Shown piece after piece: positions 49,101 to 59,800 of a stretch of DNA of 64,000 bases (its first letter is position 1; every line of letters starts with the position of its first letter). Position numbers and translations under genes: made by a program. The notes beneath the pieces are model-generated. The model worked only from the letters and a program-made list of their open reading frames with translations. It was not told the origin of the DNA and searched no databases. Origin of the DNA: Micromonospora sp. DSM 45708 (lineage in GTDB: Bacteria; Actinomycetota; Actinomycetes; Mycobacteriales; Micromonosporaceae); assembly GCF_039566955.1 (NCBI RefSeq), contig NZ_CP154796.1, forward strand, positions 1,860,001 to 1,924,000, written 5' to 3'.

Positions 49101-52100
49101 TGAGGCTGGTCATCGGACGTTCGTGGAGGTTAGTCCGCATCCGGTGTTGGCGATGGCGGTGGAGCAGGCCGGTGAGGGCCTGGTGGTGACGGGCACGCTG
49201 CGTCGTGACGACGGTGGGCGGGAGCGTTGGCTACGGTCGATGGCCGCGCTGCATGTTGCCGGTGTCGCCATCGACTGGACTCCGGCGCTGGGTACCGGCC
49301 CGACTCCGCAGGTTGCCCTGCCGACCTACCCGTTCCAGCATCAGCGGTTCTGGCCGCAGTCGGTGGCGGCTGGTGTGGGGGATGTTCGGGTGTTGGGGCT
49401 GGGTTCGGTTGATCATCCGTTGTTGCGTGCGGCGGTGTCGTTGGCTGATGGGGACGGGGTGGTGTTGACCGGCCGGTTGTCGTTGTCGGCGCAGCCGTGG
49501 TTGGCCGATCATGCGGTGTTGGGTTCGGTGTTGTTGGCGGGCACGGCTTATGTGGAGTTGGTGATGTACGCCGGCGACCAGGTCGGTTGTGGCTTGGTGC
49601 AGGAGTTGACGCTGCAGACCCCGTTGGTGCTGCCGGAGCAGGGCGGGGTGCAGGTGCAGGTGTGGGTCGGTGATCCCGGCCAGGATGGCCGACGGCCGGT
49701 CAACGTGTACTCCCGGCCGGAGGGCGCGGAGGGTGTGGGGGGTTCGTGGGTTCGGCATGCCACGGGTGTGTTGAGCCCGCAGACGGGTCGGGTTGCGGCG
49801 GGGTTGGGGCAGTGGCCGCCGGCCGACGCGCGACCGGTGGCTGTGGACGGGTTGTATGAACGGTTGGCCGACGGCGGGTACGTGTACGGGCCGGTGTTCC
49901 AAGGTTTGCGGGCGGTGTGGCGTTCCGAGCGGGATGTGTATGCCGAGGTGACGCTGCCTGAGCACGTCGAGACCGGCGGGTTCGGGTTGCATCCGGCGGT
50001 GTTGGACGCGGCGTTGCACCCGATCGGGTTGACCGGGCTGCTCGGCGACGACGATGGCGGGGCGGTGTTGCCGTTCGCGTGGAGCGGGGTGCGGCTGCAT
50101 GCGACCGGGGCGAGCACGCTGCGGGTCCGGCTCACACCCACCGACGGCGGTGCTATCGCGGTGGCGGTGTTCGACACCGCCGGCCAGCCGGTCCTGACCG
50201 CGGACTCGCTGGTGCTACGGCCGGTGACCACCGACCAGTTGGGCGCCAGGATGCCGGATGCGGCGCAGTCGCTGTTCGCGGTGGAGTGGGTACCGCTACC
50301 GGACGCGGAACCTGACACCACGTCGGCGGCTGCCGAACCGGTCTGGGCATGGCACGGGCAGGTTGATGGTGAACTGCCCACCGTTGTGGTCGCCGAGCTA
50401 CCAGCGGCGGGCGAAGCTGTCGGTGTTGTTGAGGCCACGCACGCGGTGAGCGCGTTGGTGTTGGGTTGGGTCCAGGACTGGTTGGCTGATCCGGGCACGG
50501 AGGGTTCCCGGCTGGTGGTGCTCACTCGTGGCGCTACCGATGGCAGTGACCTGGCCGCGGCTGCGGTGTGGGGTCTGGTCCGTTCCGCGCAGTCCGAACA
50601 CCCGAACCGATTCATCCTGCTCGACCTCGACGATCACACTGACCACGGCACCGACCACGGCAGCGAACTGGGCAGGATCCTGACGGCGGTGCTCGCCAGC
50701 GGCGAACCCGAGATCGCGGTACGCGGCGGTGACCTGTATACCCGGCGCCTGACCCGAGCCGGTGGTAGTGGCCGTTTGCTCCTGCCTGGTCCTGACCGGT
50801 TGTCGTGGCGTCTGGATGTGTCGGAGCCGGGCAGTTTGGACAACCTGACGGTGCTGGATTGTCCGGAGGCGGTGGCGCCGTTGGCGGCTGGGCAGGTACG
50901 GGTTGCGGTGCGAGCAGCGGGGCTCAACTTCCGGGACGTGTGGCTCGGGCTGGGTATGTCCCCGGATCCGACCGCGGTGATGGGCAGCGAAGCGGCCGGA
51001 GTGGTGCTCGAGACCGGCCCGGACGTGACGGGGATGGTGGTCGGGGATCGGGTGTTCGGGATGTTCAACGGGGCGTTGGGGCCGGTGGCGGTCACCGATC
51101 ATCGTCTCCTGGCCCGGGTCCCGCAGGGCTGGTCGTTCACTCGGGCGGCGTCGACGCCGATCGTGTTCCTGACCGCGTATTACGCGTTGCGGGATCTGGC
51201 CGATGTGCGGGCGGGGCAGCGGATCCTGATCCATGCCGCGGCCGGTGGGGTGGGTATGGCCGCGGTGCAACTGGCCCAGGCCTGGGGATTGCAGGTGTAC
51301 GCCACCGCGAGCGCCGGTAAGTGGGACACCCTGCGCGGGATGGGTGTGGACGATACGCACCTGGCCTCGTCCCGCAATCTGGACTTCCGCCGTAGCTTCC
51401 TGACCGCGACCCGGGGACAGGGTGTGGACATGGTGCTCAACGCCCTGACCGGTGAGTTCGTGGACGCGTCGCTGGACCTGCTGCCCCGTGGTGGCCGGTT
51501 CGTGGAGATGGGTAAGACCGACGTACGGGATGCGGCCCGGGTCGCCGCGGACCACCCCGGGGTGGCGTACCAGGCGTTCAACCTGCCCGACGTCGGTGCT
51601 GACCGGATCGGGCAGATGCTGGCCGAGATCATGGACATGTTCGCCGCGGACATCCTCCAGCCACTACCCGTGAGCGTATTCGAAGCAGCCCACGCCGTGC
51701 AGGCCCTGCGTTACCTGCAGGCGGCCCGCCACGTGGGCAAGGTCGTGCTGCGGCTACCGGCCGGGCTGGACCAGCGTGGCACGGTGGTGATCACCGGCGG
51801 GACCGGGGTGTTGGGTGGATTGGTGGCCCGGCATCTGGTCACCACACACGGGGTCAAGCACCTGTTGCTGGTGTCCCGGCGCGGCCCGGCCGCGGCCGGA
51901 GCGACCGAGCTGGTCGGTGACCTGACGGAGCTGGGCGCACGGGTGCAGGTGGTGGCGTGTGACGTCGCTGACCGCAACGCTCTGGCCGAGGTGCTGGCGG
52001 CGGTGCCGGCTGGGCATCCGGTGGTCGGGGTGGTGCACACCGCGGGAGTGCTCGATGACGGGGTGGTCGAGGCGTTGACGCCGCGGCGGCTGGAGACGGT

Positions 52101-53106
52101 GTTGCGGGCCAAGGCGGATGCGGCGTGGTGGCTGCATGAGCTGACCCGGGATTCGGATCTCGGGTTGTTCGTGGTGTATTCGTCGGCAGCAGCCACGCTC
52201 GGGTCACCGGGGCAGGGCAACTATGCCGCGGCCAACGCCGTCCTGGACGCCCTGGCACTACGACGACAGACCGCCGGCCTGGTGGGGCAGTCGCTGGCGT
52301 GGGGGCTGTGGGCCCAGCAGTCAGCGATGACCGGGCATCTCGACGAGGCCGACCTGGACCGGATGCGACGCAGCGGCATCCTTCCCCTCTCCTCCGAGCA
52401 GGGCCTGGCACTGTTCGACACGGCAATACGCACCAACCAGCCGCAACTCGTGCCGATCCGGGTGGACCTGCCCGCGCTACGTCGTACCGGGGCCGGTGGC
52501 CTGCCACCGTTGTGGCGGACATTGGCCGGCGGCTTCGCCCGCCGGACGGCAACTACAACCGACACCCAGATGGACCTGACCACCAGGCTGGCCGCTATGG
52601 GCGTCGAGGAACGCCAGCGAACAGTCCTGGAACTGGTACGAATACAAGCCGCCGTCGTACTCGGCCATCCCGACCCAACGATGATCAACCCGGAAAGCGC
52701 ATTCCGCGAACTCGGCTTCGACTCGTTGACCGCGGTGGAACTACGTAACCGACTGACCACCGCGACCGGCCTGTCGCTGCCGGCCACGCTGGTCTTCGAC
52801 TACCCCACCCCCGCCGAACTCAGCCGCGAGCTGTGGACGCGAGTTGTGCCAGAGGAGAAGGCGCCCGCAAATGCTCTGGAGTCCGACTTGGACCGGATCG
52901 AGCAGGCTATACGCAGGTTTGCCCCGGGCGATGGCAGAGATCCGACGAAGCTGGCGGACCGCCTGCGTGAGCTGGCGCGCAGGCTCGAGGCCCAGACGGG
53001 CGGCCACGGGGCAACCCCGGTGATCGACACCTATGCGGCCTCAGATGACGAGCTGTTCGACGTTCTCGACAAGATCGCAAGCTCCGAGGGAGGGCGAACG
53101 GCATGA
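28144..53106 (+). CDS. Modular type I polyketide synthase: loading module and modules 1-4
   Basis: 8320 aa in one open frame. Order: KSQ-AT-ACP loading module; module 1 KS-AT-KR-ACP; module 2 KS-AT-KR-ACP; module 3 KS-AT-DH-ER-KR-ACP; module 4 KS-AT-DH-ER-KR-ACP; C-terminal docking domain (about 8239-8320). AT signatures predict methylmalonyl for loading and module 4 (GHSQGE, YASH) and malonyl for modules 1-3 (GHSIGE, HAFH). The predicted product so far is a pentaketide from a propionyl starter with two hydroxyls and two saturated extensions, the last methyl-branched. KS similarity begins only ~9 residues after the ATG, as usual for a loading protein without N-terminal docking helix. Its stop overlaps the next PKS relic as ATGA. 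Codon choice (many TTG, GTG, GGT) differs from the upstream genes. Confidence 0.95.
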   Translation: MSEIFRGQDSAIAVVGVSCRLPRAAGPAAFWTLLRDGLSAISSTPADRWGVAAFGSGGPALGAGYGGFLDGVDQFDAGFFGISPREAAAVDPQQRLALELGWEALEDAGVVPERMRGARVGVFIGANKDDYATVLRRYGVEAITEHSTTGLQRGMIANRVSYAFGLTGPSITVDTAQSSSLVAVHLACESLRRGECSSAIVGGVILNLSAEAAVELSRFGALSPDGRCFTFDARANGFVRGEGGAVVVLKPLRQALADGDHVYCVIRGSAVNHDGVSEGLTVPSASAQEEVIRFAQERAGVRAADIQYVELHGTGTRVGDPIEAAALGAAVGRPRRAYGPLRVGSVKTNIGHLECAAGIAGLLKVILAIYHRRIPASLNFRQAGPGVRLEEQNLQVQTRTAGWPDPSRPLVAGVSSFGMGGANCHVVVSEVADVEAVESVRLDGPTGSAPWALSLSAKTARALGEQAVRLRAFVTEQPEIPVRDVAWTLATARSVFAHRAVVVAGDVDGLLTGLQNLAGLQDPAGLQDPAGLRDVDASPVVRGVAAGGGSAAGPVFVFPGQGAQWVGMGLALWDAEPVFAEAMVRCGEVLAPLVDWSLREVLADPVLLGRVDVVQPVSWAVMVSLAQLWRSVGVVPAAVVGHSQGEIAAACVAGGLSLADGARVVVLRSRAIVALSGSGGMVSVPAPLDEVRELIGGWGGDLSVAAVNGPAQVVVSGTTVACEEFVRAHAGLGVRRIAVDYASHSPQVQAIEDRLRTDLAGLRPRSGQVAFYSTLEAARVDTAGLDGGYWYRNLRHQVRFGEVIRTLTEAGHRTFVEVSPHPVLAMAVEQAGEGLVVTGTLRRDDGGRERWLRSMAALHVAGVAIDWTPTFAGDVPQRVPLPTYPFQRQRHWLPDTLTEPAGRGVAPIDQSQDTVERHDISAAAFGLPETERSAKRDGPGEAGVRSEPAAGGGWHLLDLIRTHAAAVLGHAGPQDVDADRSFREQGFDSYATIKMCDRLAAATGLRLPTTLLFNYPTPVKLREYLQRRLDGVSEPATEPVAADAALDEPVAIVGMGCRYPGGADDPDGFWQLLVEGVDAVGEFPTDRGWDLTALDGPGRQRSETRYGTFLPEAGMFDAGFFGISPREAMAMDPQQRLLLEVSWEALERAGIDPSGLRGSDTGVYVGLMYHDYAMQLAASPAETEGYTLTGTSASVASGRVAYTLGLEGPAVSVDTACSSSLVAVHLAAQALRSGECSMALAGGVTVMATPGAFVEFSRQGGLAADGRCKPFADAADGTGWGEGVGILVLERLSDARRRGHQVLAVVRGSAVNQDGASNGLSAPNGPSQQRVIRQALANARLSPGDVDVVEAHGTGTTLGDPIEAQALIAAYGQDRPAGQPLRLGSVKSNIGHTQAAAGVAGIIKMVLAMRHGLMPRTLHVDTPSTHVDWSAGSVQLLTEATSWPGNGRPRRAGVSSFGISGTNAHVILEEPEPLQIPEETEPFELLQDAPADPAGSGQESPAVPLPGGGVVPWLLSAKSEVALRAQAQRLAGFLTDRPEAEPVAVGRGLAARSVFTHRAVVLGQQRSVLVDGLRALASGGQASGVVTGVAGSGRLAVVFSGQGSQRLGMGLGLYEAYPVFAEAFDQVCASFDQHLERSLRDVVAGEPQLLDQTMYTQAGLFAVQVALYRLIGSWGVAPQCLAGHSIGELSAAYVAGVWDLTDAVAVVAARGRLMQALPAGGAMVALTASDAEAQELIAGHTDLVGVAAVNGPHSTVISGDQDLVLDLGRQWRDAGGKARQLKVSHAFHSPLMEPMLADFAHVLTEVTWREPTIPVISGTPDADVTQPGYWLTHVRQTVRYHDAVTALREQGVGVFLELGPDGTLTSMADPPDAGVWLPALRAERDEPQTLLTAVAGVHVHGGAVDWPTLLGTSTGRAEAEATGVGRAVGGAIALRAELPTYPFQHQRFWPAVRDVSVRGGDGGFDAEFWRVVQRGDAAALAAALRVDEQGVAVVLPALVAWRRAREDRRFIDGWRYRVVWEPLTGGPEAALNGTWLLVYGADLAVGHAEWVGRVEQILVGHGARVLLVAVDGTRVGAATALRAGLDVSGLGGVVFLPGRAPVPELLALLQGLHDVDMGGDGGLSGRVWVLTRGAVGTGRFDAPADPVQALAWGLGVVAALEYPRRWGGLVDLPALWPEASRDAAAVARRCVAVLAGWDGQDQVAVRASGVYGRRLVRARAVESPRVWQPRGTVLVTGGTGGLGAHVARWVAGHGAEHVVLVSRRGMDGPGVAELVGELTADGRVRVSVRGCDVADRDGLAAALTGVGPVDAVVHAAGVGQLASIDDTDAQVAEHILAAKVAGTRNLHELLVEGSEHPLDAMVLFSSNAGVWGSGGQGVYAAANAFLDAYAAQQRAAGRSVTSVAWGLWAGEGMAEQADTGQLHRRGVRGMDPQRAVQALVEAVGQGEGFLAVADVDWAQFAQAFTSARPSALLAGLPEAQATIADAEPGPSDDSTLAAELRALAGPQRQQKILELVRTHAATALGHDNAQAIPPDRAFRDLGFDSLTAVELRNRLATATGLSLPATLVLDYPTPQGLTNHLTDLLLGKNAAVAVAPVPAGADVDEPVAIVGMGCRYPGGVGDPDGFWQLLVEGADAVNGFPEDRGWDLTALYDPGRQRSETRYGTFLSGAALFDAGFFGISPREAVAMDPQQRLLLEVSWEALERAGIDPSGLRGSDTGVYVGTNGQDYISMIGDAQTGSEGHLLTGNAASVMSGRVAYTLGLEGPAVSVDTACSSSLVAVHLAAQALRSGECSMALAGGVTVMATPGAFVEFSRQGGLAADGRCKPFADVADGTGWGEGVGIVVLERLSDARRRGHQVLAVVRGSAVNQDGASNGLSAPNGPSQQRVIRQALANARLTPGEVDVVEAHGTGTTLGDPIEAQALIAAYGQDRPAGQPLRLGSVKSNIGHTQAAAGVAGIIKMVLAMRHGLMPKTLHVDTPSTHVDWSTGSVQLLTEATSWPGNGRPRRAGVSSFGISGTNAHLILEEPAPLQIPEETEPFESLQVTSADPVASDQESGHEAVPLPGGVVPWLLSAKSEVALRAQAQRLAGFLTDRPEAEPVAVGRGLAARSVFTHRAVVLGQQRSVLVDGLRALASGGQASGVVTGVAGSGRLAVVFSGQGSQRLGMGLGLYEAYPVFAEAFDQVCASFDQHLDRSLRDVIAGEPQLLDQTMYTQAGLFAVQVALYRLIGSWGVAPQCLAGHSIGELSAAYVAGVWDLTDAVAVVAARGRLMQALPAGGAMVALTASDAEAQELIAGHTDLVGVAAVNGPRSTVISGDQDVVLDLAQQWRDAGGKARRLKVSHAFHSPLMEPMLADFAHVLAEVAWREPTIPVVSGTPDADVTQPEYWLTHTRQTVRYHDAVNALREQGVDVFLELGPDGTLTSMADPPDAGVWLPALRAERDEPQTLLTAVAGVHVHGGAVDWPTLLGTSAGGRALELPTYPFQHQRYWPQATHQAARSVMDTLGADFWQAVQRQDAAMVLPVLASLRQRQARAALDRWRYRVEWSVLADQPDGALSGVWALLAVSGAGDELSDVLSAGGTRVVRVDLDDLETGLAEVRALAEAGTLAGGVVLAGAGRECAAQLLAVAQAWGPVPLWVFTRGAVSVGDSDPIKNVWQGQVWGLGRVIGAEQPDRWGGLIDLPAGVLDETTWRSCCAVLAGWGEDNQVAVRADGVYGMRLRRAPAALGQVWQPSGTVLVTGGTGALGTRVTRWLAEQGARHLVLVSRRGLAAAGARELMAELAAVGVGVQVAACDVADRDAMAEVLAAIPAEHPLTAVVHTAGLLDDGVIGSLTAERLATVARPKIDAVLALDELTADMDLQAFVVFSSVAALFGSPGQGNYAAANAFLDVYTQQRRAQGAPMVSVAWGTWAGGGLASTDLAEARTRRGGLTGMDPAVAVTALEHAVGQGYLAVADVDWRRLIEASAGRLGSWLTDLPEARAVVADLPSSDEPSAWLTRLRQTPTGQRESMALTLVREQAAVVLGHTGTAQIPSDQVFQELGFDSLTAVELRNRLAATTGLSLPATLVFDHPTPQVLAGYLLTELLGGQTDVLMPVAVGAGVDEPVAIVGIGCRYPGGVGDPDGFWQLLVEGVDAVGGFPVDRGWDVGSLDDSDPAGLGTEFARKGGFLAGAALFDAGFFGISPREAVAMDPQQRLLLEVSWEALERAGIDPSGLRGSDTGVYVGTNGQDYISMIGDAQTGSEGHLLTGNAASVMSGRVAYTLGLEGPAVSVDTACSSSLVAVHLAAQALRSGECSMALAGGVTVMATPGAFVEFSRQGGLAADGRCKPFADVADGTGWGEGVGILVLERLSDARRRGHQVLAVVRGSAVNQDGASNGLSAPNGPSQQRVIRQALANARLSPGDVDVVEAHGTGTTLGDPIEAQALIAAYGQDRPAEQPLRLGSVKSNIGHTQAAAGVAGIIKMVLAMRHGLMPRTLHVGTPSTHVDWSAGSVRLLTEAAPWPGNGRPRRAGVSSFGISGTNAHLILEEADSFESPQGTLADPAGSGQESPVAPLPGGVVPWLLSAKSEVALRAQAQRLAGFVADRPEVEPVVVGRALVDSRATGFTHRGVVLGQHRSALVDGLQALASGVEASGVVAGIVGSGRLAVVFSGQGSQRVGMGLGLYEAYPVFAEAFDQVCAYFDQHLERSLREVVAGEPQLLEQTLYAQAGLFAVQVALYRLVGSWGVVPQCLAGHSIGELSAACVAGVWDLADAVAVVAARGRLMQALPAGGAMVALTATDAEAQELIAGHTDLVGVAAVNGPRSTVISGDQDLVLGLGRQWRDAGGKARQLKVSHAFHSPLMEPMLAEFAHVLAEVVWREPTIPVISGTPDVDVTDPGYWLAHVRQTVRYHDAVTALRERGVGVFLELGPDGTLTSMADTPDAGVWLPALRAERDEPQTLLTAVAGVHVHGGTVDWPTLLGTSAGGQALELPTYPFQHQRFWPQAVAAGVGDVRVLGLGSVDHPLLRAAVSLADGDGVVLTGRLSLSAQPWLADHVVLGSVLLAGTAYVELVMYAGDQVGCALVEELTLQTPLVLPEQGGVQVQVWVGDPGQDGRRPVNVYSRAEDGQGGQGSWVRHASGVLSPQAGRVAARLEQWPPADARPVAVDGVYERLAGGGYVYGPVFQGLRAVWRGERDVYAEVTLPEHVETGGFGLHPAVLDAALHPIGLAGLVDGDEAVLPFAWSGVRLHATGASTLRVRLTPADDGAIAVAVFDTAGQPVLTADSLVLRPVTTDQLGAGVPDAAQSLFAVEWVPLPDEEPDTTTAAAEPFWAWHGQRPQPLPVPHPPGQVGGELPTVVVAELPAVGELSAAGDGVGVVEATHVASALVLGWVQEWLADVATEGSRLVVLTRGAIDGSDLAAAAVWGLVRSAQSEHPNRFILLDLDDDTDHGTDHGTGHGTDLGRILTAVLASGEPEVAVRAGGLYARRLTRAGGSGRLSLPGPGRLSWRLDVSEPGSLDNLAVVDCPEVVAPLAVGQVRVAVRAAGLNFRDVLVGLGMYPDPAAVMGSEAAGVVLETGPGVSGVVVGDRVFGMFNGALGPVAVTDHRLLARVPQGWSFTRAASTPIVFLTAYYALRDLADVRSGQRILIHAAAGGVGMAAVQLAQAWGLQVYATASAGKWDTLRGMGVDDAHLASSRDQDFRRSFLTVTGGEGVDVVLNALAGEFVDASLDLLPRGGRFVEMGKTDVRDPARIAADHPGVAYQAFDLSEAGGDRIGQMLAEILDMFAAEVLQPLPVSVFEAAQAVQALRYLQAARHVGKVVLRLPAGLDPRGTVVVTGGTGVLGGLVARHLVTAHGVRHLLLLSRRGPAAAGATELVGDLTELGVRVQVVACDVADRNALAEVLAAVPAGHPVVGVVHTAGVLDDGVVEALTPQRLETVLRAKADAAWWLHELTRDMDLGLFVVYSSAAATFGSPGQGNYAAANAVLDALALRRQAEGLVGQSLAWGLWAQQSAMTGHLDEADLDRMRRAGILPLSSEQGLALFDAAIRTDQPQLVPIRVDLAALRRAGAGGVPPLWRVLAGGSTRRAASTADARVDLAARLAAMGVEGRQRTVLELVRAQAAVVLGHADPAAVDPASAFRELGFDSLTAVELRNRLAAATGLSLPATLVFDHPTPQVLAGYLLTELLGEQTDVVVPVVVGAGVDEPVAIVGMGCRYPGGVGDPDGFWRLLVEGVDAVEGFPEDRGWDLTALYDPARQRSETRYGTFLSGAGMFDAGFFGISPREAVAMDPQQRLLLEVSWEALERAGIDPSGLRGSDTGVYVGTSGQDYISMIGDAQTGSEGHLLTGNAASVMSGRVAYTLGLEGPAVSVDTACSSSAVAVHLAAQALRSGECSMALAGGVTVMATPGAFVEFSRQGGLAADGRCKPFADAADGTGWGEGVGIVVLERLSDARRRGHQVLAVVRGSAVNQDGASNGLSAPNGPSQQRVIRQALANARLSPGDVDVVEAHGTGTTLGDPIEAQALIAAYGQDRPAGQPLRLGSVKSNIGHTQAAAGVAGIIKMVLAMRHRLMPKTLHVDEPSSHVDWSTGSVQLLTEATPWPANGRPRRAGVSSFGISGTNAHLILEEAEPLQILEETEPFELPQGIPADPAGSGQDSPAPPGGGVVPWLLSAKSEVALRAQAQRLAGFVADRPEVGPVVVGRALAGRSVFAHRAVVVAGDADGFLAGLRDVDVSPVVVRGVAAGVGGAGSVFVFPGQGAQWVGMGLALWDAEPVFAEAMVRCGEVLAPLVGWSLREVLADPVLLGRVDVVQPVSWAVMVSLAQLWRSVGVVPAAVVGHSQGEIAAACVAGGLSLADGARVVVLRSRAIVALSGSGGMVSVPAPLSEVQQLIAGWGGDLSVAAVNGPAQVVISGTTAACEEFVRAHAGLGVRRIAVDYASHSPQVQAIEDRLRTDLAGLRPRSGQVAFYSTLEAARVDTAGLDGGYWYRNLRHQVRFGEVIRTLTEAGHRTFVEVSPHPVLAMAVEQAGEGLVVTGTLRRDDGGRERWLRSMAALHVAGVAIDWTPALGTGPTPQVALPTYPFQHQRFWPQSVAAGVGDVRVLGLGSVDHPLLRAAVSLADGDGVVLTGRLSLSAQPWLADHAVLGSVLLAGTAYVELVMYAGDQVGCGLVQELTLQTPLVLPEQGGVQVQVWVGDPGQDGRRPVNVYSRPEGAEGVGGSWVRHATGVLSPQTGRVAAGLGQWPPADARPVAVDGLYERLADGGYVYGPVFQGLRAVWRSERDVYAEVTLPEHVETGGFGLHPAVLDAALHPIGLTGLLGDDDGGAVLPFAWSGVRLHATGASTLRVRLTPTDGGAIAVAVFDTAGQPVLTADSLVLRPVTTDQLGARMPDAAQSLFAVEWVPLPDAEPDTTSAAAEPVWAWHGQVDGELPTVVVAELPAAGEAVGVVEATHAVSALVLGWVQDWLADPGTEGSRLVVLTRGATDGSDLAAAAVWGLVRSAQSEHPNRFILLDLDDHTDHGTDHGSELGRILTAVLASGEPEIAVRGGDLYTRRLTRAGGSGRLLLPGPDRLSWRLDVSEPGSLDNLTVLDCPEAVAPLAAGQVRVAVRAAGLNFRDVWLGLGMSPDPTAVMGSEAAGVVLETGPDVTGMVVGDRVFGMFNGALGPVAVTDHRLLARVPQGWSFTRAASTPIVFLTAYYALRDLADVRAGQRILIHAAAGGVGMAAVQLAQAWGLQVYATASAGKWDTLRGMGVDDTHLASSRNLDFRRSFLTATRGQGVDMVLNALTGEFVDASLDLLPRGGRFVEMGKTDVRDAARVAADHPGVAYQAFNLPDVGADRIGQMLAEIMDMFAADILQPLPVSVFEAAHAVQALRYLQAARHVGKVVLRLPAGLDQRGTVVITGGTGVLGGLVARHLVTTHGVKHLLLVSRRGPAAAGATELVGDLTELGARVQVVACDVADRNALAEVLAAVPAGHPVVGVVHTAGVLDDGVVEALTPRRLETVLRAKADAAWWLHELTRDSDLGLFVVYSSAAATLGSPGQGNYAAANAVLDALALRRQTAGLVGQSLAWGLWAQQSAMTGHLDEADLDRMRRSGILPLSSEQGLALFDTAIRTNQPQLVPIRVDLPALRRTGAGGLPPLWRTLAGGFARRTATTTDTQMDLTTRLAAMGVEERQRTVLELVRIQAAVVLGHPDPTMINPESAFRELGFDSLTAVELRNRLTTATGLSLPATLVFDYPTPAELSRELWTRVVPEEKAPANALESDLDRIEQAIRRFAPGDGRDPTKLADRLRELARRLEAQTGGHGATPVIDTYAASDDELFDVLDKIASSEGGRTA
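28168..31240 (+). other. Loading module: KSQ - AT(methylmalonyl) - ACP
   Basis: KSQ at residues ~9-430: the active-site Cys is Gln177 (DTAQSSS), while both catalytic His motifs (HGTGT and KTNIGH) are kept, the pattern of decarboxylating KSQ domains. AT at ~553-859 has GHSQGE and YASH, predicting methylmalonyl, hence a propionyl starter after decarboxylation. ACP at ~954-1033 with [10 protein letters not shown] as phosphopantetheine site, clearly different from the [10 protein letters not shown] of the extender ACPs. An 18-bp tandem repeat lengthens the KS-AT linker. Confidence 0.92.
29680..29751 (+). repeat. 18-bp tandem repeat in the loading module linker
   Basis: Four 18-nt units (29680, 29698, 29716, 29734) encode [18 protein letters not shown] and LRDVD. 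The nearly identical linkers of modules 4 and 6 have only the last unit (LRDVD), so three units were added here in frame. Confidence 0.85.
31285..35900 (+). other. Module 1: KS - AT(malonyl) - KR(A-type) - ACP
   Basis: KS ~1048-1473 with the normal DTACSSS. AT ~1594-1906 with GHSIGE and HAFHSPLM, predicting malonyl. KR ~2233-2473 with TGGTGGLG, no LDD motif, and GVWGSGGQG before the catalytic Tyr, the Trp that marks A-type reduction (L-hydroxyl). ACP ~2508-2586. The KS differs from all later ones in the segment at 31640-31735 ([10 protein letters not shown] instead of [10 protein letters not shown]), perhaps fitting the starter unit. Confidence 0.92.
35955..40400 (+). other. Module 2: KS - AT(malonyl) - KR(B-type) - ACP
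   Basis: KS ~2604-3031, AT ~3151-3473 (GHSIGE, HAFH; malonyl), KR ~3734-3980 with TGGTGALG and the LDD motif (HTAGLLDDG), so B-type (D-hydroxyl), ACP ~4008-4086. No DH: the post-AT linker runs straight into the KR structural half. The KR is distinct in sequence from the nearly identical KRs of modules 3-5. Confidence 0.92.
40455..46650 (+). other. Module 3: KS - AT(malonyl) - DH - ER - KR - ACP
   Basis: KS ~4104-4533, AT ~4646-4968 (malonyl), DH ~4988-5281, ER ~5486-5808, KR ~5814-6066 (B-type, GVLDDG), ACP ~6089-6169. DH keeps the catalytic His (residue 5036), [10 protein letters not shown] and the Asp of LDAALH, but the last residue of HxxxGxxxxP is Ala (5045). ER has NFRDV, Tyr5540 in LGMYP and the NADPH loop HAAAGGVG. 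Predicted to deliver a fully saturated C2 unit. Confidence 0.9.
44428..44475 (+). repeat. 12-bp in-frame repeat, module 3 (4 units)
   Basis: Four units encode [12 protein letters not shown] and TDLG in the linker just before the ER domain. Copy number differs in the homologous sites of modules 4 and 5. Confidence 0.85.
46700..53106 (+). other. Module 4: KS - AT(methylmalonyl) - DH - ER - KR - ACP and C-terminal docking domain
   Basis: KS ~6186-6615 with [11 protein letters not shown] where the others have SSSLVAV. AT ~6731-7044 is almost identical in DNA to the loading AT (YASH, methylmalonyl). DH ~7074-7368 again has Ala in the HxxxGxxxxP motif (residue 7132). ER ~7551-7871 has Ser7606 where modules 3 and 5 have Tyr (LGMSP). 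KR ~7878-8129 is B-type; ACP ~8156-8231. The tail has an amphipathic helix pair and ends with [14 protein letters not shown], a class 1a-type C-terminal docking domain. Confidence 0.9.
50638..50673 (+). repeat. 12-bp in-frame repeat, module 4 (3 units)
   Basis: Three units encode TDHG, TDHG and SELG at the same linker position as in module 3. Confidence 0.8.
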
Positions 53107-53799
53107 GCAACGATGAGAAGCTGCGGACATATCTGCGACAGGCTACGGACAACCTGCTGGAGACCCGGCGACGCCTGCAGGAGATTCAGGATCGGGCGAC
53201 TGAACCCATCGCCGTGGTATCGATGGCCTGCCGGTTCTCGGCCGGCATAGAAACCCGGTACAGCTCTGGGATCTTATTGCCGCGGGCCCGGCCTATTCGA
53301 CGGTTCAGGACTGGCCACTGAGTTGCGGGCGTTGACCGGTCCGCAGCGCCAGCAGAGGATGCTCGAGCTGGTGCGTACCCACGCGGCCACAGCCCGTGGC
53401 CACGACAGTGCTCAGGCAGTCACACCTGATCGGGCGTTCCGCAAGCTCGGCTTCGACTCGCTGACCGCGGTGGAACTACGTAACCGGCTGGCCACTACGA
53501 CCGGCCTGTCGTTGCCGGCCACGGTGGTCTTCGACCATCCGACACCGGCCGCCCTGGCCGACCATCTCCGGGCCCAGCTGTGGCCGGCCGAGGCGGCCGA
53601 GGCACCGGCCGTCGCCGAGCTCGACCGGTTGGAACGTGCGCTCGCCGAACCGGCCGTGGACGCGTACACGCGGGCCCAGCTCGCCCGGCTCACCACGCCG
53701 CCGCCCGCAGACTCAACCGCCGGGCCCGACACCGACCTGGACGAGGTCACTGACGACGAGCTGTTCGAACTTGTCGACAACGAGCTCGGCTCGGCCTGA
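53103..53799 (+). pseudogene. Collapsed PKS gene: N-docking helix, KS stub, ACP, C-docking tail
   Basis: The ATG at 53103 overlaps the stop of the 8320-aa PKS (ATGA) and starts a normal N-terminal docking helix ([20 protein letters not shown]) followed by EPIAVVSMACRF, the first strand of a KS. After about 15 more residues the frame is broken: the next coherent KS reading, QLWDLIAAG (from 53261), lies one base out, and the frame closes at 53319-53321. From about 53308 a third frame reads [15 protein letters not shown], the linker found before the module 1 ACP, and then a full ACP and docking tail to 53799. So almost a whole module (most of KS, AT and any reductive domains) has been deleted, with a 1-nt loss on the KS side. 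Confidence 0.88.
53323..53799 (+). CDS. Stranded ACP with C-terminal docking domain (translation uncertain)
   Basis: Open frame of about 158 aa from a TTG at 53323, one base after the stop of the KS stub, so reinitiation is conceivable; there is no ribosome binding site. The ACP has an intact phosphopantetheine site ([16 protein letters not shown]) and a normal helix set, followed by [11 protein letters not shown] and a tail ending [15 protein letters not shown], a C-terminal docking domain. If made, it would be a free-standing ACP able to dock on the next PKS protein. More likely it is the surviving 3' end of the deleted module. Confidence 0.5.
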   Translation: MRALTGPQRQQRMLELVRTHAATARGHDSAQAVTPDRAFRKLGFDSLTAVELRNRLATTTGLSLPATVVFDHPTPAALADHLRAQLWPAEAAEAPAVAELDRLERALAEPAVDAYTRAQLARLTTPPPADSTAGPDTDLDEVTDDELFELVDNELGSA

Positions 53800-53827
53800 A
53801 CGCCGTATCCGCTCCGGAGGGACACCC

Positions 53828-56800
53828 GTGACCAACGACGACAAGCTGCGCGAGTACCTCAAGCGGACCGTAGCCGAGCTGCGCCAGGCCAACCGACGGG
53901 TACAGGCTCTGGAGGCCGCCGGCGCCGAGCCGGTGGCGATTGTGGGGATGGGGTGTCGGTATCCGGGTGGGGTGGGTGACCCGGACGGGTTTTGGCGGTT
54001 GTTGGTCGAGGGTGTTGACGCGGTGGGTGGGTTCCCCGTGGATCGGGGTTGGGATGCGGGGTCGTTGGATGACCCGGATCCGGCGGGGTCGGGGACCGAC
54101 TTTGCCCGCAAGGGTGGGTTTCTGGCTGGTGCGGCGTTGTTCGATGCGGGGTTCTTCGGGATCAGTCCGCGGGAGGCTGTGGCGATGGATCCGCGGCAGC
54201 GGTTGTTGTTGGAGGTTTCCTGGGAGGCGTTGGAGCGGGCCGGGATCGATCCGTCCGGGCTGCGCGGCTCGGACACCGGCGTGTATGTCGGCACCACCGG
54301 GCAGGACTACGTCTCCATGATCGGCGACGCGCAGACCCGCAGCGAGGGACATCTCCTTACCGGGAACGCGGCGAGTGTCATGTCGGGGCGGGTGGCGTAC
54401 GCCTTGGGCTTGGAGGGTCCGGCGGTGTCGGTGGATACGGCGTGTTCGTCGTCGTTGGTCGCGGTGCATTTGGCGGCGCAGGCGTTGCGGTCGGGTGAGT
54501 GTTCGATGGCCCTGGCCGGCGGTGCAGCGGTGATGGCCACTGCGGGAGCGTTCGTGGAGTTTTCCCGGCAGGGCGGGTTGGCCGCCGACGGGCGGTGTAA
54601 GCCGTTCGCGGACGCGGCTGACGGCACGGGCTGGGGTGAGGGCGTCGGAGTCCTGGTGTTGGAGCGGTTGTCGGATGCTCGCCGGCGGGGGCATCAGGTG
54701 TTGGCGGTGGTGCGGGGCAGCGCGGTTAATCAGGATGGTGCGTCGAACGGGTTGAGTGCGCCGAACGGGCCGTCGCAGCAGCGGGTGATCCGTCAGGCGC
54801 TGGCCAACGCGCGGCTGACGCCGGGCGACGTGGACGTGGTGGAAGCGCACGGCACGGGCACCACGCTGGGCGATCCGATCGAAGCGCAGGCACTGATCGC
54901 CGTTTACGGCCAGGACCGGCCCGCGGAGCAGCCGCTGCGCCTGGGGTCGGTGAAGTCGAACATCGGCCACACCATGGCAGCCGCCGGCGTCGCCGGAATC
55001 ATCAAGATGGTGTTGGCGATGCGGCACGGGCTGATGCCCAAGACGCTGCACGTGGACGCCCCGTCCACGCATGTGGACTGGTCGGCGGGGTCGGTGCGGC
55101 TGCTGACCGAGGCCACACCATGGCCGGGTAACGGCCGGCCACGACGGGCTGGGGTGTCCTCGTTCGGGATCAGCGGCACCAACGCCCACCTCATCCTGGA
55201 GGAGGCCGAACCGGCACCGGACACGGCGTTGGGTCACGAACCGGTCCCGCCGCCGCCGGGTGGGGTGGTGCCGTGGTTGTTGTCGGCTAAGTCCGAGGTG
55301 GCGTTGCGGGCGCAGGCGCAGCGGTTGGCCGGGTTCGTGGCGGATCGGCCCGAGGTGCAGCCGGTGGTGGTGGGGCGGGCGTTGGTGGATAGCCGGGCGA
55401 CCGGGTTCCCCTACCGGGGTGTGGTGCTCGGCCAGCACCGGTCGGTGTTGGTGGACGGGCTGCAAGCGTTGGCCTCCGGTGGTCAGGCGTCGGGGCTGGT
55501 GACCGGGGTCGCTGGGTCCGGCGGACTGGCGGTGGTGTTTTCCGGGCAGGGGAGTCAGCGGGTCGGGATGGGTCAGGGCTTGTATGAGGCGTATCCGGTG
55601 TTCGCGGAGGCGTTCGATCAGGTCTGCGCGTCCTTTGACCAGCATCTCGATCGGTCGTTGCGGGAGGTGGTGGCGGGCGGGCCGCGGTTGTTGGATCAGA
55701 CGTTGTATGCCCAGGCGGGGTTGTTCGCGGTGCAGGTGGCGTTGTATCGGTTGGTCGGCTCGTGGGGGGTGGTTCCGGAGTGTCTGGCGGGGCATTCGAT
55801 TGGTGAGTTGAGTGCGGCGTGTGTGGCTGGGGTGTGGGATCTGGTTGATGCGGTGGCGGTGGTGGCCGCGCGGGGCCGCCTGATGCAGGCGCTACCTGCT
55901 GGTGGCGCCATGGTCGCGTTGACCGCCAGCGACGCCGAGGCCCAGGAGTTGATTGCCGGGCACACGGACCTGGTCGGGGTGGCGGCGGTCAACGGGCCCC
56001 GCTCGACGGTGATTTCCGGTGACCAGGATCTGGTGTTGGGCCTGGGGCGGCAGTGGCGAGACGCCGGTGGCAAGGCGCGGCGGCTGCGGGTCAGTCACGC
56101 GTTCCATTCGCCGTTGATGGAGCCGATGTTGGCCGAGTTCGCCCAGGTGTTGGCCGAGGTGGTCTGGCGAGAGCCGACCATCCCGGTAATCTCCGGCACC
56201 CCCGACGCGGACGTGACTGATCCCGGATATTGGTTGGCGCACGTCCGCCAGACGGTGCGGTACCACGACGCGGTGACGGCGCTGCGGGAGCGAGGCGTGG
56301 GTGTCTTCCTCGAACTGGGCCCGGACGGCACGCTGACCTCGATGGCCGACACCCCCGATGCAGGTGTGTGGCTACCGGCGTTGCGTGCTGAGCGGGACGA
56401 GCCGCAGACGTTACTGACCGCAGTCGCTGGTGTCCATGTACACGGCGGAGCGGTGGACTGGTCGACGCTGCTCGGCACGAGTACCGGCCCGGCCGAGGCC
56501 ACCGGCGTGGGCAGGGCGGTGGGCGGGGCCATCGCGCTGCGGGCTGAGTTGCCTACCTACCCGTTTCAGCATCAGCGGTTCTGGCCGCAGGCGGTGGCGG
56601 CTGGTGTGGGGGATGTTCGGGTGTTGGGGCTGGGTTCGGTTGATCATCCGTTGTTGCGTGCGGCGGTGTCGTTGGCTGATGGGGACGGGGTGGTGTTGAC
56701 CGGCCGGTTGTCGCTGTCGGCGCAGCCGTGGCTGGCTGATCATGTGGTGTTGGGTTCGGTGTTGTTGGCGGGCACGGCGTATGTGGAGTTGGTGATGTAC

Positions 56801-59800
56801 GCCGGGGACCAGGTGGGCTGTGCCCTGGTCGAGGAGTTGACGCTGCAGACCCCGTTGGTGTTGCCGGAGCAGGGTGGGGTGCAGGTGCAGGTGTGGGTCG
56901 GTGATCCCGGCCAGGATGGCCGACGGCCGGTCAACGTGTACTCCCGGGCAGAGGATGGGCAGGGTGGGCAGGGTTCGTGGGTTCGGCATGCCTCGGGTGT
57001 GTTGAGCCCGCAAGCCGGCCGGGTTGCGGCGAGGCTGGAGCAGTGGCCGCCGGCCGACGCGCGGCCGGTGGCTGTTGATGGCGTGTATGAACGGTTGGCC
57101 GACGGCGGGTACGTGTACGGGCCGGTGTTCCAAGGCCTTCGGGCGGTGTGGCGTTCCGAGCGGGATGTATACGCGGAGGTGACACTGCCTGAGCACGTCG
57201 AGACCGGCGGGTTCGGGTTGCATCCGGCGGTGTTGGACGCGGCGTTGCATCCGATCGGGTTGACCGGGCTCGGCGACGACGATGGCGGGGCGGTGTTGCC
57301 GTTCGTGTGGAGCGGGGTGCGGCTGCATGCGACCGGGGCGAGCACGGTACGGGTCCGGCTGACACCGGCCGGCCAGGGTGGTATCGCGGTGGCGGTGTTC
57401 GACGCCGCCGGCCAGCCGGTGCTGACCGCGGACTCGCTGGTGCTACGGCCGGTGACCACCGACCAACTGGGCGCCGGGGTACTGGACGCGGCGCAGTCAC
57501 TGTTCGCCGTGGAATGGGTACCGCTGCCCGACGCGGAACCCGACACCACGATGGCTGCCGAACCGGTCTGGGCATGGCACGGGCAGGTTGATGGTGAGCT
57601 GCCCACCGCCGTGGTCGCCGAGCTACCAGCGGCGGGCGAGCTATCGGCTGCGGGCGATGGTGTCGGTGTTGTTGAGGCCACGCACGTAGCGAGCGCGTTG
57701 GTGTTGGGTTGGGTGCAGGAGTGGCTGGCCGATGTGGCCACGGACGGTTCCCGCCTGGTGGTGCTCACCCGCGGCGCTATCGATGGCAGTGACCTGGCCG
57801 CGGCTGCGGTGTGGGGTCTGGTCCGTTCCGCGCAGTCCGAACACCCGAACCGATTCATCCTGCTCGACCTCGACGATAACACCGACCGCGGCACCGACCG
57901 CGGCACTGACCATGGCACTGACCACGGCACCGACCTGGGCAGGATCCTGACGGCGGTGCTCGCCAGCGGCGAGCCGGAGGTCGCGGTTCGGGCTGGTGGC
58001 CTGTATGCCCGGCGGTTGACCCGAGCCGGTGGTAGTGGCCGGCTGTCTCTGCCTGGTCCTGGTCGGTTGTCGTGGCGTCTGGATGTGTCGGAGCCGGGCA
58101 GTTTGGACAATCTGGCGGTGGTGGACTGTCCGGAGGCGGTCGCGCCGTTGGCGGCTGGTCAGGTGCGGGTAGCGGTGCGGGCGGCGGGGTTGAACTTCCG
58201 GGATGTGTTGGTCGGGTTGGGTATGTATCCGGATCCGGCTGCGGTGATGGGTAGTGAGGCGGCCGGTGTGGTGCTCGAGACCGCCCCGGACGTGACGGGG
58301 ATGGTGGTCGGGGATCGGGTGTTCGGGATGTTCAACGGGGCGTTGGGGCCGGTGGCGGTCACCGATCATCGTCTCCTGGCCCGGGTCCCGCAGGGGTGGT
58401 CGTTCACTCGGGCGGCGTCGACGCCGATCGTGTTCCTGACCGCGTTTTACGCGTTGCGGGATCTGGCGGGTGTGCGGGCGGGGCAGCGGATTTTGATCCA
58501 TGCTGCGGCCGGTGGGGTGGGTATGGCCGCGGTGCAACTGGCCCATGCCTGGGGATTGCAGGTGTACGGCACCGCGAGCGCCGGTAAGTGGGACATCCTG
58601 CGGGGGATGGGTGTGGACGATGCGCACCTGGCCTCTTCCCGTGATCTGGGCTTCCGCGACAGCTTCCTGACCGTGACCGGTGGGGAGGGTGTGGATGTGG
58701 TCCTCAACGCGCTGGCCGGGGAGTTCGTGGACGCGTCGTTGGACCTGCTGCCCCGTGGTGGTCGGTTCGTGGAGATGGGTAAGACCGATGTGCGGGATTC
58801 GGTGCGGGTTGCCGCGGACCGTCCCGGGGTGGTGTATCAGGCGTTCGACCTGTCCGAGGCCGGTGGTGACCGGATCGGGCAGATGCTGGCCGAGATCCTG
58901 GACATGTTCACCGCGGAGATCCTCCAACCACTACCCGTGAACGTATTCGAAGCAGCCCACGCCGTGCAGGCCCTGCGTTACCTGCAGGCGGCCCGCCACG
59001 TGGGCAAGGTCGTGCTGCGGCTACCGGCCGGGCTGGACCCGCGTGGCACGGTGGTGATCACCGGCGGGACCGGGGTGTTGGGTGGTTTGGTGGCCCGGCA
59101 TCTGGTCACCACACACGGGGTCAGGCACCTGTTGCTGTTGTCCCGACGCGGCTCGGCCGCGGCGGGGGCGGCGGAACTGGCCGGTGACCTGACTGAGCTG
59201 GGCGCACGGGTGCAGGTGGTGGCGTGTGACGTCGCTGACCGCAACGCCCTGGCCGAGGTACTGGCGGCGGTGCCGGCCGGGCATCCGGTGGTCGGGGTGG
59301 TGCACACCGCCGGAGTCCTCGATGACGGGGTGGTCGAGGCGTTGACGCCGCAGCGGCTGGAGACGGTGTTGCGGGCGAAGGCGGATGCGGCGTGGTGGCT
59401 GCATGAGCTGACCCGGGACATGGATCTCGGGTTGTTCGTGGTGTATTCCTCGGCGGCGGCCACGCTCGGGTCACCGGGGCAGGGCAACTACGCCGCGGCC
59501 AACGCCGTCCTGGACGCCCTGGCACTACGACGACAGGCCGCCGGCCTGGTCGGGCAGTCGCTGGCGTGGGGGCTGTGGGCCCAGCAGTCGGCGATGACCG
59601 GGCATCTCGACGAGGCCGACCTGGACCGGATGCGACGCGCCGGCATCCTTCCCCTGTCCTCCGAGCAGGGCCTGGCACTGTTCGACACGGCAATACGCAC
59701 TGACCAGCCGCAACTCGTGCCGATCCGGGTGGACCTGCCCGCGCTGCGTCGCGGTGGCGCCGGTGGTGTGCCGCCGTTGTGGCGGGTGTTGGCCGGCGGC

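Noticed and set aside
53747..55795. Long minus-strand frames inside the PKS genes
   Set aside because: They mirror KS/AT codons, are His/Arg/Pro-rich, recur at the same place in every module and have no family similarity.
44428..57940. CRISPR-like arrays from the 12-bp and 18-bp repeats
   Set aside because: Units are contiguous, in frame and without spacers; they are coding minisatellites.
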